From: CAZFIM01 sp964519615
GTDB taxonomy: Bacteria > Chloroflexota > Dehalococcoidia > GIF9 > UBA5629
Length of the DNA: 46,167 nucleotides
Assembly: GCA_964519615.1 (NCBI GenBank)
Contig: CAZFIM010000015.1
Location: 1 to 46,167 of the forward strand
Direction: 5' to 3'
Shown one piece after another: positions 31,539-40,054 of the stretch. Position 1 is the stretch's first letter, and each line of letters opens with the position of its first letter. The position numbers and the translations under genes were made by a program. The notes below the pieces were generated by a model. It saw nothing but the letters and a program-made list of their open reading frames with translations. It was not told the origin of the DNA and did no database searches.

Positions 31539-33063
31539 GTTCTTCCTCCTCGGAAAGAACAGGAAGGCTGAATTTGAAAATGGAGCCCTCGCCATGCTTG
31601 CTCTCCACCCAGATTGAACCGCCGTGTGCCTCCACAATACCCTTGCAAATTGAAAGGCCAAGTCCGGTACCTTTCTTTTTGCCGCTCACTATACTTTCAG
31701 TTTGAAAAAACCTGTCGAATATTTTATTTTGCATCTCCTGCGGTATACCGGTCCCTTTATCAATGACCGAGATGATGACCTGCCAGCGCGCAGATATTGC
31801 TTCAACCTTTATAATACTCCTTTCAGGAGAATATTTGGCGGCATTTTCCACCAGATTAATCAGGACCTGACCAATGCGAGCCTTATCAATATAGAGAACA
31901 GGCAAACCGTCAGCAAGACTGATTTCCAGCAGATGACAGGAAGTCAAGCTGGCAAGATTGGTATGTATAGATTGAAAAACATCAGCCGCAGTATAATATC
32001 CGCGCTTGAGCCGTAATGTACCTGTCTCAATCCGGGAAATATCGAGTGTATCATCTATCAGACTTGCTAGCCTGTTCGTTTCTTCAGCTATGGTTTTAAG
32101 AAAGTCTTCTTTTTCCTCATCGCTCCACTGTACATCTGTACGCAGCAGTGTAGAAACAAAACCTTTTATAGCCGTAAGCGGAGTACGCAACTCATGAGAT
32201 ACATTGGCCACAAGCTCTCCGCGCAAGGAATCGATCTCTTTCAATGCTTCCAACTCTCTGGCTCGTTTCTCTGCATATTTGCGTTCTGTTATATCGAGTA
32301 TATAGGCAACAGTAGCCGGCTTGCTTTCATACATGGTAATGCCTATAGCCACTTCAACCGAGAGCAGATCACCGTTATTGCATATAATATCTATTTCAAT
32401 ATTGCCTTTTTTGCCGTCATCAGCCAGCTTTTCCTCATAGTATCTCAGGCAAAGACTGCGGTGGTCAGGTGCAACAATATCCAGCAATCGGGCCCCGATC
32501 AGGTCTTTTTCCCTCAGCCCCAACATTTCAGGAAGTCTGTTATTTACATATACTATGATAGATCCCTGTTTGCTATCCTGTACAACGGCTATCCCCACAC
32601 CGGCATTTGCAGCAGTCTCAACAAGCGCCCTGTTGCGCGCTTCACTTTCTTTGAGAGCATTTTCGGCTTGTAGTCTCTCCCTCCGGTTGGAGGACTCCCG
32701 CAACTCTCTCTCAACAGCCGGTACCAGTCGTTTAATACTATCCTTCATAATGCAATCGTGCGCCCCCGCCTTCATAGCTGCCACTGCCAGCTCTTCACCG
32801 ATATTTCCGGAAAGAATGATAAAAGGAATATCAAGGTTGCTCTTTTGGAAAATATGCAGCGCCGCCAATGCATTGAATTGCGGGAGCGTATAATCGGCAA
32901 TAATAATATCCCAGATACAGCCGCTTAACATATCGCGCATCGCCTGCTCTGTTTCCACCCGTTCCATTACCGGCGTATACCCGCCGCGCATGAGCTCATG
33001 GAGAACAAGCACCGCATCGTCTACCGAGTCCTCAATCAACAACACGCGTATCGGAATACCCAT
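31531..33063 (-). CDS. Hybrid sensor histidine kinase with N-terminal receiver and PAS
   Basis: A 510-residue soluble kinase. A receiver domain (about 5-125, phospho-site IIIADYTLP) comes first, followed by a short coiled coil, a PAS domain (about 145-265), a HisKA domain with NVSHELRTPL near residue 290, and an HATPase domain with NLVENAAKYSP, DKGTGIP, and GKKKGTGLGLSI. No membrane segment is seen. An N-terminal rather than a C-terminal receiver suggests the kinase is itself controlled by phosphorylation from another kinase. It begins the operon of kinase, receiver and OmpR-type regulator. Confidence 0.95.
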   Translation of the reverse strand: MGIPIRVLLIEDSVDDAVLVLHELMRGGYTPVMERVETEQAMRDMLSGCIWDIIIADYTLPQFNALAALHIFQKSNLDIPFIILSGNIGEELAVAAMKAGAHDCIMKDSIKRLVPAVERELRESSNRRERLQAENALKESEARNRALVETAANAGVGIAVVQDSKQGSIIVYVNNRLPEMLGLREKDLIGARLLDIVAPDHRSLCLRYYEEKLADDGKKGNIEIDIICNNGDLLSVEVAIGITMYESKPATVAYILDITERKYAEKRARELEALKEIDSLRGELVANVSHELRTPLTAIKGFVSTLLRTDVQWSDEEKEDFLKTIAEETNRLASLIDDTLDISRIETGTLRLKRGYYTAADVFQSIHTNLASLTSCHLLEISLADGLPVLYIDKARIGQVLINLVENAAKYSPERSIIKVEAISARWQVIISVIDKGTGIPQEMQNKIFDRFFQTESIVSGKKKGTGLGLSICKGIVEAHGGSIWVESKHGEGSIFKFSLPVLSEEEEHG

Positions 33064-33222
33064 GTACCCTCCCCCCTGAGATCATGCTGATATGATTACC
33101 GCTGCCGCCTGAACAATAGCTGATGTAGTATATTATAATATGACGCGTCAATAGAATTTCAGAGCAGTTTAATCATAGCAAGAGAGTTAATAGCTCAAAA
33201 AAGAGAAACTGAATAATAATGA

Positions 33223-34428
33223 TCAGGATATTTGGTGTATACGCCCGCAGTGAGGACATTTCACCGTCGGGCCTTTGAAGGTGGGGGGTATTCTAAACCT
33301 GGTACCGCAATTGCAATCGATAGTCTTATAATTATTCATACGCCATAGCACATCTGATGTTTCACGTGCCCGCGACCTCTCATCCGGCTCTTGTTCCTGT
33401 ACGGTAGCTGCAGCGCGCAGGGGAACAGCACCGGCAGCAGTCAGGTCCGGTCCGGTAATGATATCTTTATTGCCTCCATGCACTGACTTATAAGCTCTAC
33501 CATAGTCCAGGTAGGAGGCACCTGCCATTGAGCGGAGAATACGTATGCGCTCTTCAATTGGCGGATGAGTGCTGCTCAAGTTGGCAGCTGCCATACCCTT
33601 CTGTCTGAACGGATTGATGATATACATCGGTGCGGTTGCCTTATTTGCTGATTTTAACTGTACGGTAGAACCGGCGATCTTCTCCAATGCCGATGCCAGC
33701 CCCTCGGGATAGCGGGTATAGAGCGCTGATGAAGCATCCGCCATATACTCCCGCTTGCGTGATATGGCAAAATAGATAAACTGCGCTGCTATAGGCGCTA
33801 AAATTATCAAGACCAGCGCCACCGCCAGTATGATAAGCTGGGCTCCTCCCCCACCCGAGGAAGAACTCCGGCGCGAACCACCCAATCCTCCGAAGATCAT
33901 GATGCGGGAGGCATACCAGGAAAGTATAACAATAGTTCCCAGCAGCACACCGCATATAGCCATCAGTAATACATCACGGTTCTTTATATGTCCTAGCTCG
34001 TGGGCAATAACACCCTGCAGTTCATCTCGGTTCAAACGCTGCAGCAGACCCGAAGTCACCGCAACAGAGGCTTTTTTAGAATCTCTCCCTGTAGCGAAAG
34101 CGTTGAGGGCGGGATCATCTATTATGTAAATATCAGGCATGGCCTCAAGACCGGAGGCTATTTTCATCTCCTCAACGATATTATAGAGCCGGGGATGGTC
34201 TTCCTTCTTTATCTTTCTGGCTTTGGAAAGAGAGAGAAGAATGCTATCACCCTGAAAATAGGCAATCAAGTTCATTACAGCCCATACTACTAGAGCGATA
34301 ATCACTCCGGCAATGGCATCATCAAAAAAAGCCATTCCCAAAAAATAACCGATAGCCAGCAGCAGTGCTCCCATTGCCGCTACCAGCACCACGGAGCGTA
34401 TTCTATTGGACCGTATTTGCGACCACAT
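33223..34428 (-). CDS. htpX: HtpX-like membrane metalloprotease (M48) with C-terminal zinc ribbon
   Basis: A 401-residue protease expected to degrade damaged membrane proteins, overlapping FtsH in role. Two N-terminal helices (about 14-32, 38-58) precede the zinc-binding motif HELGHIKNRD near residue 142, two more helices (about 155-180, 200-225), and the third ligand region SRKREYMADASSALYT. Beyond the protease comes a linker and then a C-terminal ribbon, CNCGTRFRIPPTF...CPHCGRIH, not part of standard HtpX. lemA is 19 bp upstream in the same operon, the usual pairing. Confidence 0.93.
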   Translation of the reverse strand: MWSQIRSNRIRSVVLVAAMGALLLAIGYFLGMAFFDDAIAGVIIALVVWAVMNLIAYFQGDSILLSLSKARKIKKEDHPRLYNIVEEMKIASGLEAMPDIYIIDDPALNAFATGRDSKKASVAVTSGLLQRLNRDELQGVIAHELGHIKNRDVLLMAICGVLLGTIVILSWYASRIMIFGGLGGSRRSSSSGGGGAQLIILAVALVLIILAPIAAQFIYFAISRKREYMADASSALYTRYPEGLASALEKIAGSTVQLKSANKATAPMYIINPFRQKGMAAANLSSTHPPIEERIRILRSMAGASYLDYGRAYKSVHGGNKDIITGPDLTAAGAVPLRAAATVQEQEPDERSRARETSDVLWRMNNYKTIDCNCGTRFRIPPTFKGPTVKCPHCGRIHQIS

Positions 34429-34447
34429 TGATTTGCCGGGGAACTCC

Positions 34448-35014
34448 CTATGAGAAGCTTACTTTCGGAGCTTCACGTTCCGCAGCAGCCTCCACTTCAA
34501 AAAATTCGCTTGCCTTAAACCCGGTCATACCCGCAATTATGTTGGAGGGGAACATCTGGGTCTGATTATTATATTTCATGACGGAATCATTGTAGAATTG
34601 CCGGGAGAAGCTAATCTTGTTCTCCGTAGAAGTCAGTTCCTCCTGCAGAGCAAGAAAGTTCTGATTGGCTTTAAGATCCGGATAATTCTCCACAACAGCA
34701 AGCAGACGGGAAAGAGCAGAGCTTAATTCGCCTTCCGCTTTGGAGCGTTCGCCCACACTGGCCGATGCGGCTTGCTGGGCGAGATTGCGCGCATTGGTAA
34801 CGGAATCGAGGGTTTCCCGCTCATGTTTGGCATAACCTTTCACCGTCTCCACCAGATTGGGTATAAGATCGTACCTTCTTTTTAGCTGTACATCGATCTG
34901 AGCCCAGGCGTTCTTTACCTGATTGCGCAACCGTACCAGTCCGTTATAGGTGGCAATGAAAGCTATAACGATAATAACAACAATACCAATGATCACCCAT
35001 ACTGCTATTCCCAT
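34448..35014 (-). CDS. lemA: LemA family protein
   Basis: A 188-residue protein with one N-terminal membrane helix (about 5-25) followed by long amphipathic helices. The family segment NQVKNAWAQIDVQLKRRYDLIPNLVETVKGY is near residue 32, and FPSNIIAGMTGFKASEFFE ends the conserved part. A strong GGAGG site precedes ATG 35014. It is co-transcribed with htpX; LemA proteins are commonly linked to membrane protease genes, though their function is unclear. Confidence 0.95.
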   Translation of the reverse strand: MGIAVWVIIGIVVIIVIAFIATYNGLVRLRNQVKNAWAQIDVQLKRRYDLIPNLVETVKGYAKHERETLDSVTNARNLAQQAASASVGERSKAEGELSSALSRLLAVVENYPDLKANQNFLALQEELTSTENKISFSRQFYNDSVMKYNNQTQMFPSNIIAGMTGFKASEFFEVEAAAEREAPKVSFS

Positions 35015-35106
35015 ATTTTTCCTCCGGAATATCGTTCACCATTTATTATACAGCAGGACGAAGATAAAACCTCGCCTGTTACATACACATCTAAGAGGCG
35101 CAACGG

Positions 35107-35511
35107 TCAATGCTCAGACTTGAATACTTCACCTATAAAACGTACAATCTCCTGCTGCGCCCCACCCGGCATATTTCCTTTCTGAGCAATTTGTGAGAAA
35201 AGCTGGCCAAGTTCTCCACCATCGAACCAGATACCATCACCCTGCGGGCATACATCTAACAGAACCTGCTCCGGGGAGCCGATATGCGTTTTTTTCATAG
35301 ACGCGGCACAGAGAGGGCATTTACGCTTCTTTTCTCCCGCCAGCGTCTCCTCGGATGGGATTGAAAGTACACCCTCCATGCCTGCCGTTTTCATCAGGAG
35401 ATCAAGCTCTCCTGCATCGAACCATACCCCTCCGCAGTCCAGACAATGGTCCAGCTCTATGCCACTGTACTCGACCACGATCATATCAGTTTTACACACC
35501 GGACATTTCAT
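35107..35511 (-). CDS. Double zf-TFIIB zinc-ribbon protein
   Basis: A 134-residue protein with two zf-TFIIB-type ribbons: CPVCKTDM...LDHCLDCGGVWFDAGELDLL at about 3-42, and CPLCAASM...LDVCPQGDGIWFDGGELGQL at about 65-104. In the second copy the last cysteine pair reads CPQGD, so one metal ligand is lost. The function is unknown; such proteins may be RNA or protein quality-control adaptors. It is upstream of lemA on the same strand. Confidence 0.88.
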   Translation of the reverse strand: MKCPVCKTDMIVVEYSGIELDHCLDCGGVWFDAGELDLLMKTAGMEGVLSIPSEETLAGEKKRKCPLCAASMKKTHIGSPEQVLLDVCPQGDGIWFDGGELGQLFSQIAQKGNMPGGAQQEIVRFIGEVFKSEH

Positions 35512-35578
35512 TTTAGAACTCCATACATAGTGCGGACAGTGTAACCAGCGCAGGGTAGCATGTCAAGCACGGGATATG

Positions 35579-36736
35579 CTACCCTCTGAGAGCGGCAATC
35601 AAATAGCCATAAATTTGCTTATACCCGCCGCTCCTCTGGCGGGCAAGAGCATAATCGATTTCCCCCCTGGCCAGTCGGCAGCCTCCGCGCCATAGTATTT
35701 CCTCGCTTTTGAGTATTTTAAAGACAGAGGAAGGAAAGCGTACAAATAGAGAGCGCAACACACGGGCAATTTTCAATTCTGGGAAAATGGTACCGGCAAC
35801 AGCACTCTGGTATTGCGCAAGTTTTTCCTTTCCGTAATGGAGTGCAGCCTCAAATGCTGCTGATGCAAGCTGTCCGCTCAATACAGCGCTGTAAATACCT
35901 TCACCGGTCAAAGGGTCCGCCAATCCTGCCGCATCGCCTGTGAGTACGATACGGTCTGCAAACAGAATCTGGTCGCGCTTAATAACCGGAATAATATGGC
36001 CGCTGCGCTTACGTAGATTGTGGCTTATGAGACAAAGGCTCTTTTCATAAAGGTCATATGCTTGACGCAGACCGCAAGCATTGATTCGGGCCAGAGAAGC
36101 AATTCCTATAGAGAGGTGGTCGCGCTTGGGAAAAACCCAGCCGTACCCGCCGCGGATGCAGCCAATATCAGCCCGGATACAAGAGCGCCACGCGTTCAAA
36201 TCAACAGCAGAAATCTCGATTTCGTTATTAATACCAATGATATGGTCGTGCTGCCTTTTTATGCCTGATTTGCGCGCCACGATGCTGTGCGCGCCGTCCG
36301 CACCGGCAAGAAATGAGCTTTTAAACACACCCGCAGATGTTACTACTTCTACTGCAGCGGACAGATTGCGTACATCGGTCACGCTTACCCCCTGCAGAAG
36401 AGTAACACCACAGCGCTGCGCGCGCTTTACCAGCTCATAGTCAAACATGTCACGGTTGACCGTATAGACAAGTGCATCTTTCCAGGTACCGGTAAAATTC
36501 GCCTGCCCGTTGAAATCGATCCTTGCCCCGGTGACTGTGTTTTCAACAAGATGGCTGATATTGAAACCCAGCAATCTGGCTGCGCGTACCGTTATCCCGC
36601 CGGCACAGCATTTATAGCGGGGCAGCATCTCCTTCTCTATGAGAAGCACTTCGAAACCTCTCTCTGCCATCTCATAGGCGATGGTGGCTCCGGCAGGACC
36701 GGCGCCAACTACTATAATATCGTACCTATCCTTCAT
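35579..36736 (-). CDS. Geranylgeranyl reductase family FAD-dependent oxidoreductase
   Basis: A flavoprotein of about 385 residues expected to reduce double bonds in isoprenoid chains, for instance on menaquinone or lipids. The FAD site IIVVGAGPAGATIAYEMAE is near residue 6, the family motif PRYKCCAGGIT near residue 42, and the second flavin segment DRIVLTGDAAGLADPLTGEGIYSAV near residue 272. ATG 36736 is used in place of a GTG at 36754. It diverges from the korD operon, sharing a 400 bp regulatory region. Confidence 0.92.
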   Translation of the reverse strand: MKDRYDIIVVGAGPAGATIAYEMAERGFEVLLIEKEMLPRYKCCAGGITVRAARLLGFNISHLVENTVTGARIDFNGQANFTGTWKDALVYTVNRDMFDYELVKRAQRCGVTLLQGVSVTDVRNLSAAVEVVTSAGVFKSSFLAGADGAHSIVARKSGIKRQHDHIIGINNEIEISAVDLNAWRSCIRADIGCIRGGYGWVFPKRDHLSIGIASLARINACGLRQAYDLYEKSLCLISHNLRKRSGHIIPVIKRDQILFADRIVLTGDAAGLADPLTGEGIYSAVLSGQLASAAFEAALHYGKEKLAQYQSAVAGTIFPELKIARVLRSLFVRFPSSVFKILKSEEILWRGGCRLARGEIDYALARQRSGGYKQIYGYLIAALRG

Positions 36737-36754
36737 GCAGGTATCACCGTACAC

Positions 36755-37145
36755 AAAATATATAGTATTGTAATTTTCACAGTAATACAGTTATAGAAAA
36801 CTGACTGATAGTATGATATCCGCAGAGCACTCTGTCAAGCAGGAAAAAACAATATCCCGGCTGTCATATGTCTTGCAGATCGAAAAATGAAATCTAATTC
36901 ATATGAATTATTATTGCAATTAGTTGCAATAGTTGCATTATATCGGCTTCATAAAGGAATTTAAGACGAATAGAGAATTTAAGTAATATAAGCATTTCCC
37001 CATAGGGGAAACACTATAGCGATTTGCTCTTGTCACGGAGTATATTTGAGGTAAGAAAGAGTATAAATATATTACTGCAAATAGTTGCAATAATGAGTTT
37101 TGCTTGTAAGCATACAGGCAAGCTGATATACTTAACAGCACAGCT
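36755..37145. promoter_or_regulatory. Divergent regulatory region upstream of the kor/Hdr operon
   Basis: About 390 bp with no gene but several ordered elements. There is a perfect 16 bp palindrome, TAATTCATATGAATTA, at 36895-36910. TTGCA repeats follow at 36914, 36924 and 36933, and two more TGCAA units, 10 bp apart, lie at 37076 and 37086. An inverted repeat TTTCCCC-ATA-GGGGAAA is at 36995-37011. A possible promoter is TTGCAA (36914-36919) with TTATAT (36938-36943), 18 bp apart. The region looks like the control point of the electron-transfer operon. Confidence 0.5.
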
Positions 37146-37430
37146 ATGAAGTTATGGCGAAAACCCTTCGATCAGCTTGAAAAAAGCCCGACAGCAGTCC
37201 GCGTCACAATAAATACCGACCGCTGTAAAGGATGCGGATACTGCGTCGAATACTGTCCCAGAGAAGTCTTAAAGAAGAACGCTGAGATAAACTCCAGGGG
37301 ATATACGCAGGTTAAGGTTGAGGACGAAAGCAAGTGCATAGGATGCGGCTTCTGTGAAGCTATCTGCCCCGAGTTCGCCATCAAGATACACACTTCCGGT
37401 ACAACCGCAGCAGCAGAAACCATCCGTTAA
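37146..37430 (+). CDS. korD: 2-oxoacid:ferredoxin oxidoreductase delta subunit (two 4Fe-4S ferredoxin)
   Basis: A 94-residue ferredoxin-like subunit with two classical [4Fe-4S] motifs, CKGCGYCVEYCPR near residue 24 and CIGCGFCEAICPE near residue 60. It passes electrons from the thiamine centre to free ferredoxin. It is the first gene of the operon and starts at ATG 37146; korA follows after 27 bp. The KorD name follows from the D-A-B-C gene order and alpha/beta subunit features; other 2-oxoacid enzymes (pyruvate, branched-chain) share this architecture. Confidence 0.9.
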   Translation: MKLWRKPFDQLEKSPTAVRVTINTDRCKGCGYCVEYCPREVLKKNAEINSRGYTQVKVEDESKCIGCGFCEAICPEFAIKIHTSGTTAAAETIR

Positions 37431-37457
37431 AGCGGGCACTATTTTGGCAGGTAAAGC

Positions 37458-38606
37458 ATGAAAAACGGAGTCCTTGTTGGAGAATATTTTATGAACGGCG
37501 ATATCGCCTGCGCCGAAGGCGCTATCAGTGCGGGCTGCCGCTTCTTCGCCGGTTATCCTATCACCCCCGCCACAGAGGTAGCGGAGAGAATGAGCCTTAG
37601 ACTGCCGCAGGTAGGCGGTGTCTACATACAAATGGAAGATGAGATTGCCTCGATGGCTGCTATTCTGGGTGCATCCTGGGCGGGTAAAAAAGCGATGACC
37701 TCTACCTCCGGACCCGGGTTTTCCTTAATGATGGAAAACCTGGGACTCGGCATCACTATGGAAACCCCATGCGTACTGGTCAATATTCAGCGCGCAGGCC
37801 CTTCCACAGGCCTTCCCACTATGGTCGGACAGGGCGATATCATGCAGGCTCGCTGGGGCACTCATGGTGTCTATGAAATAATAGCCCTTTCACCCGCCTC
37901 GCCGCAGGAGATATTCGATCAGACAGTAATGGCCTTCAATCTCTCTGAAAAATACCGCATTCCGGTGCTGGTAATGGCTGATGAAATAGTAGGCCACATG
38001 AGTGAAAAGGTAGTGATTCCGGCTCTCGCTCCGGAGGATCTTTATTACAGACGCAAGCCTGATATCAAGCCTGAGGACTATCGCCCCTACCAGAATAGTG
38101 AAAACCTTATACCGCCGATGGCCGTTGCCGGAGATGGTTATGAGTTCCACGTTACCGGCCTGACACATGACGAGAGAGGCTATCCCGTTATGACGGTTGA
38201 GGCGCAGGAATGGATGGGACACCGGCTGATAGACAAAATCCGTAATAACCGTAAGGATATTATTACCTATAAGGAACATAAAATAGAGGATGCTGATGTC
38301 GTGGTATGCGCTTACGGCATTACCGCACGTATCGCCATGCTGGCCGTATCGCTGGCGCGGCAGCAGGGTATAAAAGCCGGAATGGTCCAGCTTATAACCA
38401 TCTGGCCGTTTGCCGAAGAGCTGATAGGGGATATTGCCCGGCAGGCAAAAGCCATCGTTGTCCCGGAAATAAATCAGGGACAGCTTGTACTTGAGGTGGA
38501 ACGGTGCGCCTGTGGTAAAGCCAGGACTATATCGGTTCCGCATATGGGTGGAAGTGTACATAGTCCCGATGTCATATTGGATGCAATTAAAGAGGCAGTC
38601 AAATGA
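37458..38606 (+). CDS. korA: 2-oxoacid:ferredoxin oxidoreductase alpha subunit
   Basis: The 382-residue subunit that with KorB forms the thiamine-diphosphate catalytic core oxidising a 2-oxoacid (2-oxoglutarate likely) with CoA. The conserved GYPITPATEVAERM near residue 33, QMEDEIASMAAILGASWAGKKAMTSTSGPG near residue 58, and QRAGPSTGLPT near residue 113 are all present. The substrate cannot be settled from sequence. The ATG overlap (ATGA) with korB indicates coupled translation. Confidence 0.93.
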   Translation: MKNGVLVGEYFMNGDIACAEGAISAGCRFFAGYPITPATEVAERMSLRLPQVGGVYIQMEDEIASMAAILGASWAGKKAMTSTSGPGFSLMMENLGLGITMETPCVLVNIQRAGPSTGLPTMVGQGDIMQARWGTHGVYEIIALSPASPQEIFDQTVMAFNLSEKYRIPVLVMADEIVGHMSEKVVIPALAPEDLYYRRKPDIKPEDYRPYQNSENLIPPMAVAGDGYEFHVTGLTHDERGYPVMTVEAQEWMGHRLIDKIRNNRKDIITYKEHKIEDADVVVCAYGITARIAMLAVSLARQQGIKAGMVQLITIWPFAEELIGDIARQAKAIVVPEINQGQLVLEVERCACGKARTISVPHMGGSVHSPDVILDAIKEAVK

Positions 38607-39469
38607 CCATAGAAAGTATGAAGCAAGAACAGGACTCTGTTGAAAAGTATCTTCGACAGGATAGGATTCCGCATATCTGGTGCTCCGGCTGCGGCATCGG
38701 TCCGGCACTGGGATGTTTCCTGCGTTCTATCGACCGCTGCAAGCTTGACCCGGCTAAAGTAGCCGTCGTATCCGGAATAGGTTGTACCGGCCGTGCTGCA
38801 GGTTATGTAAAATTGGCCTCTTTCCACACCACTCATGGCCGCGCACTTCCCTTTGCTACCGGACTTCATCTGGGAAATACGGAGCTTAAAGTAGTCGTAT
38901 TTTCCGGTGACGGAGACCTGGCCGCCATCGGAGGAAACCACCTTATCCATGCTGCCCGCAGAAACATAGACATCACTGTAATTTGCGTTAACAATTTTAA
39001 CTACGGTATGACCGGCGGGCAAGTTGGGCCTACTGCCCCGTTTGAAGCCAGAACAACCACCAGCCCTTACGGCAACTTCGAATACCCCTTTAATCTTCCC
39101 TACCTGGTTGCCGCCAGCGGAGGCACCTATATTGCCAGATGGACGATTATACATCTGCGCCAATTTGAGAGCACCATTTCCGAAGCCCTTCTTAAGCCGG
39201 GCTTTAAATTCATCGAAGTAATTGCACCCTGTCCCACCGTATATGGACGCATGAATAAAGAGCCGCATGGCATCGATTCACTGCACCACTATCAGGAAAA
39301 AAGCATTATCCGTCACGGTGCGGACCCAAAAGACGTCGATATCGATCTAAACGGTCCCATTATCGTGGGCAAATTTGTTGATATAGTGCGCCCCACGTTA
39401 TGGGAGAATATGCAGTTTATCAATAACAAGATGAAAGAAAAAGAGAAAGCCAAAGTCAAACTTAAATAG
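38603..39469 (+). CDS. korB: 2-oxoacid:ferredoxin oxidoreductase beta subunit
   Basis: The 288-residue thiamine-diphosphate-binding subunit. The motif WCSGCGIG near residue 26 and the diphosphate/metal motif FSGDGDLAAIGGNH near residue 99 with the downstream NNFNYGMTGGQ are as in active enzymes. A cysteine in the CSGCG motif is a typical cluster or substrate-loop residue. The start ATG overlaps korA by 4 nt; korC follows after 33 bp. Confidence 0.95.
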   Translation: MTIESMKQEQDSVEKYLRQDRIPHIWCSGCGIGPALGCFLRSIDRCKLDPAKVAVVSGIGCTGRAAGYVKLASFHTTHGRALPFATGLHLGNTELKVVVFSGDGDLAAIGGNHLIHAARRNIDITVICVNNFNYGMTGGQVGPTAPFEARTTTSPYGNFEYPFNLPYLVAASGGTYIARWTIIHLRQFESTISEALLKPGFKFIEVIAPCPTVYGRMNKEPHGIDSLHHYQEKSIIRHGADPKDVDIDLNGPIIVGKFVDIVRPTLWENMQFINNKMKEKEKAKVKLK

Positions 39470-39502
39470 ATAATCTAGAGTATCGTAACTTTAGAGGCTG
39501 GT

Positions 39503-40054
39503 ATGTTAAGAAAAGAGATAAGAATAGCAGGCTTCGGCGGGCAGGGCATCGTGCTCTCCGGCTCCATTGTAGGTAAAGCTGCCGCCATATATGATAAAAA
39601 TCTCGGGTATGCTACATTCACTCAGAGTTACGGCCCTGAATCGAGAGGAGGGTCATGCCGTGCCGAGGTTATAGTCAGCGACGAGCCGGTGGACTATCCG
39701 TATCTGCGCGATCCCCAGGTGCAGGTTATCCTTTCACAGGCCGCCTATAATGAGTTCGGTAAAAACGCGGCACCGGGAACATTACTCATCATCGATTCAG
39801 ACCTGGTCCAGCCGGAGCAGGGCATGAAGCATGAGCCGCTTTCTATCCCGGCAAGCCGCCTTGCTCGAGAGCTCGGCCGGCCGGTAGTGGCAAACATCAT
39901 TATGCTCGGATTTCTGGCCGCAAAAAGCGATCTGGTGACAGCACAATCACTGAAGGATTCCATCCTGAATTCCATCCCGGCAGGCACCGAGAATTTGAAT
40001 ATGAAGGCATTTGAACTGGGTTACAACTATGGCAGTGAAAAAACCGGCACATAA
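39503..40054 (+). CDS. korC: 2-oxoacid:ferredoxin oxidoreductase gamma subunit
   Basis: The 183-residue gamma subunit with the signature RIAGFGGQGIVLSGSIVGKAA near residue 6 and QSYGPESRGGSCRAEVIVS near residue 42, both typical of the family. AGAGG lies 5 nt before ATG 39503. Its last 26 bp overlap the start of the large fusion gene, so the oxidoreductase and the Hdr-type proteins are translated from one operon. Confidence 0.94.
   Translation: MLRKEIRIAGFGGQGIVLSGSIVGKAAAIYDKNLGYATFTQSYGPESRGGSCRAEVIVSDEPVDYPYLRDPQVQVILSQAAYNEFGKNAAPGTLLIIDSDLVQPEQGMKHEPLSIPASRLARELGRPVVANIIMLGFLAAKSDLVTAQSLKDSILNSIPAGTENLNMKAFELGYNYGSEKTGT

Noticed and set aside
36995..37011. TTTCCCC-ATA-GGGGAAA as a transcription terminator
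   Set aside because: A three-base loop and no T-run make it more likely a protein-binding dyad; kept only as part of the regulatory region.
37890..38708. 272-codon minus-strand frame opposite korA/korB
   Set aside because: Antisense to two well-supported genes; a shadow of their codon use.
38474..39268. 264-codon minus-strand frame opposite korB
   Set aside because: Antisense to korB; glycine- and serine-rich content reflects reverse reading of the korB codons.
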